Assembly: GCF_003634825.1 (NCBI RefSeq)
Contig: NZ_RBXD01000001.1
Span: forward strand, 124,001-188,000
DNA length: 64,000 bases
Source: Flavobacterium sp. 123
GTDB lineage: Bacteria; Bacteroidota; Bacteroidia; Flavobacteriales; Flavobacteriaceae
Direction of reading: 5' to 3'
The position numbers and the translations under genes were made by a program. Of the stretch, positions 63,965 to 64,000 are shown piece after piece. Every line of letters starts with the position of its first letter. Position 1 is the stretch's first letter. The notes under the pieces are model-generated. The model was not told the DNA's origin. It did not search any database and worked only from the letters and a program-made list of their open reading frames with translations.

Positions 63965-64000
63965 AAAAACTGCCTACAACACTTGCTACAATTGATTTGG

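Noticed and set aside
63371..63980. Integron attC sites around the last gene
   Set aside because: The motifs only partly resemble attC core sites, and no integrase or array is visible; kept as a weak observation about inverted motifs instead.

Overview
The window is low-GC chromosomal DNA from a Bacteroidota bacterium, most likely a Flavobacterium or a close relative in the Flavobacteriaceae. Four things support this: promoters of the TTTG-N19-TAnnTTTG type, a general lack of Shine-Dalgarno sequences, a type IX secretion adhesin paired with a PorP/SprF protein, and many proteins of flavobacterial type (fused alpha/beta ketoacid dehydrogenase E1, bacillithiol-linked YtxJ, DUF4369-thioredoxin lipoprotein). 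I see no phage, insertion sequence, CRISPR array or rRNA operon.

Layout. At 1-3.6 kb lie the 3' part of an ATP-grasp/alpha-E protein, an overlapping transglutaminase-like protein, and a protein-glutaminase-like deamidase whose 5' end looks lost. At 3.7-7.2 kb, on the minus strand, are an AAA+ ATPase and VWA pair, YchJ and two small proteins. At 7.5-10.7 kb a CHASE/PAS histidine kinase overlaps a stand-alone receiver. At 11-20 kb are small conserved genes, a thioredoxin lipoprotein gene split by an in-frame TGA, tRNA-Tyr, a SIMPL protein, a rhomboid protease, an acyltransferase, a class V aminotransferase and a GlmM-type mutase. At 19.5-28 kb are ACP phosphodiesterase, gamma-glutamyltransferase, an AlkD-like repair protein, a ClC channel, UvrA and a LOG-family protein. 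At 28-36 kb are an M1-like protein without the zinc motif, the E1 fusion, an M23 peptidase, a lipoprotein, an NTF2-like protein and cytochrome c. At 36-44.4 kb is a 2398-residue SprB-like adhesin with its PorP/SprF partner. At 44.6-51.6 kb are an NADP-GAPDH-type dehydrogenase and a sulfur-handling cluster: rhodanese, Crp/Fnr regulator, TauE-type exporter, persulfide-dioxygenase-like MBL-rhodanese, small membrane proteins, a methyltransferase-HMA fusion and thioredoxin. At 51.9-55.7 kb are a small outer-membrane-like protein, YtxJ and ClpB. At 55.8-63.2 kb is a complete trp operon, trpL-E-G-D-C-F-B-(GGCT-like)-A.

The trp operon is the best-understood unit. It has a canonical promoter, a WWW leader peptide and a terminator with a competing antiterminator, so transcription attenuation by tryptophan supply can be read straight from the sequence. 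It has also collected intergenic repeats: a CCCTCCCC-type inverted-repeat element between trpE and trpG, a related copy inside the trpF reading frame, an inverted repeat between trpD and trpC, and an element of about 89 bp between trpB and the next gene. The last has a second, inverted copy at 5.2 kb.

The most unusual signals are the in-frame repeat in trpF, the TGA-split thioredoxin gene, the truncated protein-glutaminase-like gene beside a transglutaminase-like gene, the methyltransferase-HMA fusion in the sulfur operon, a 939-bp tandem duplication in the adhesin, and a possible structured RNA downstream of trpA. I cannot claim a wholly new system from sequence alone. Homology statements rest on recognising family motifs by eye; no search was run.
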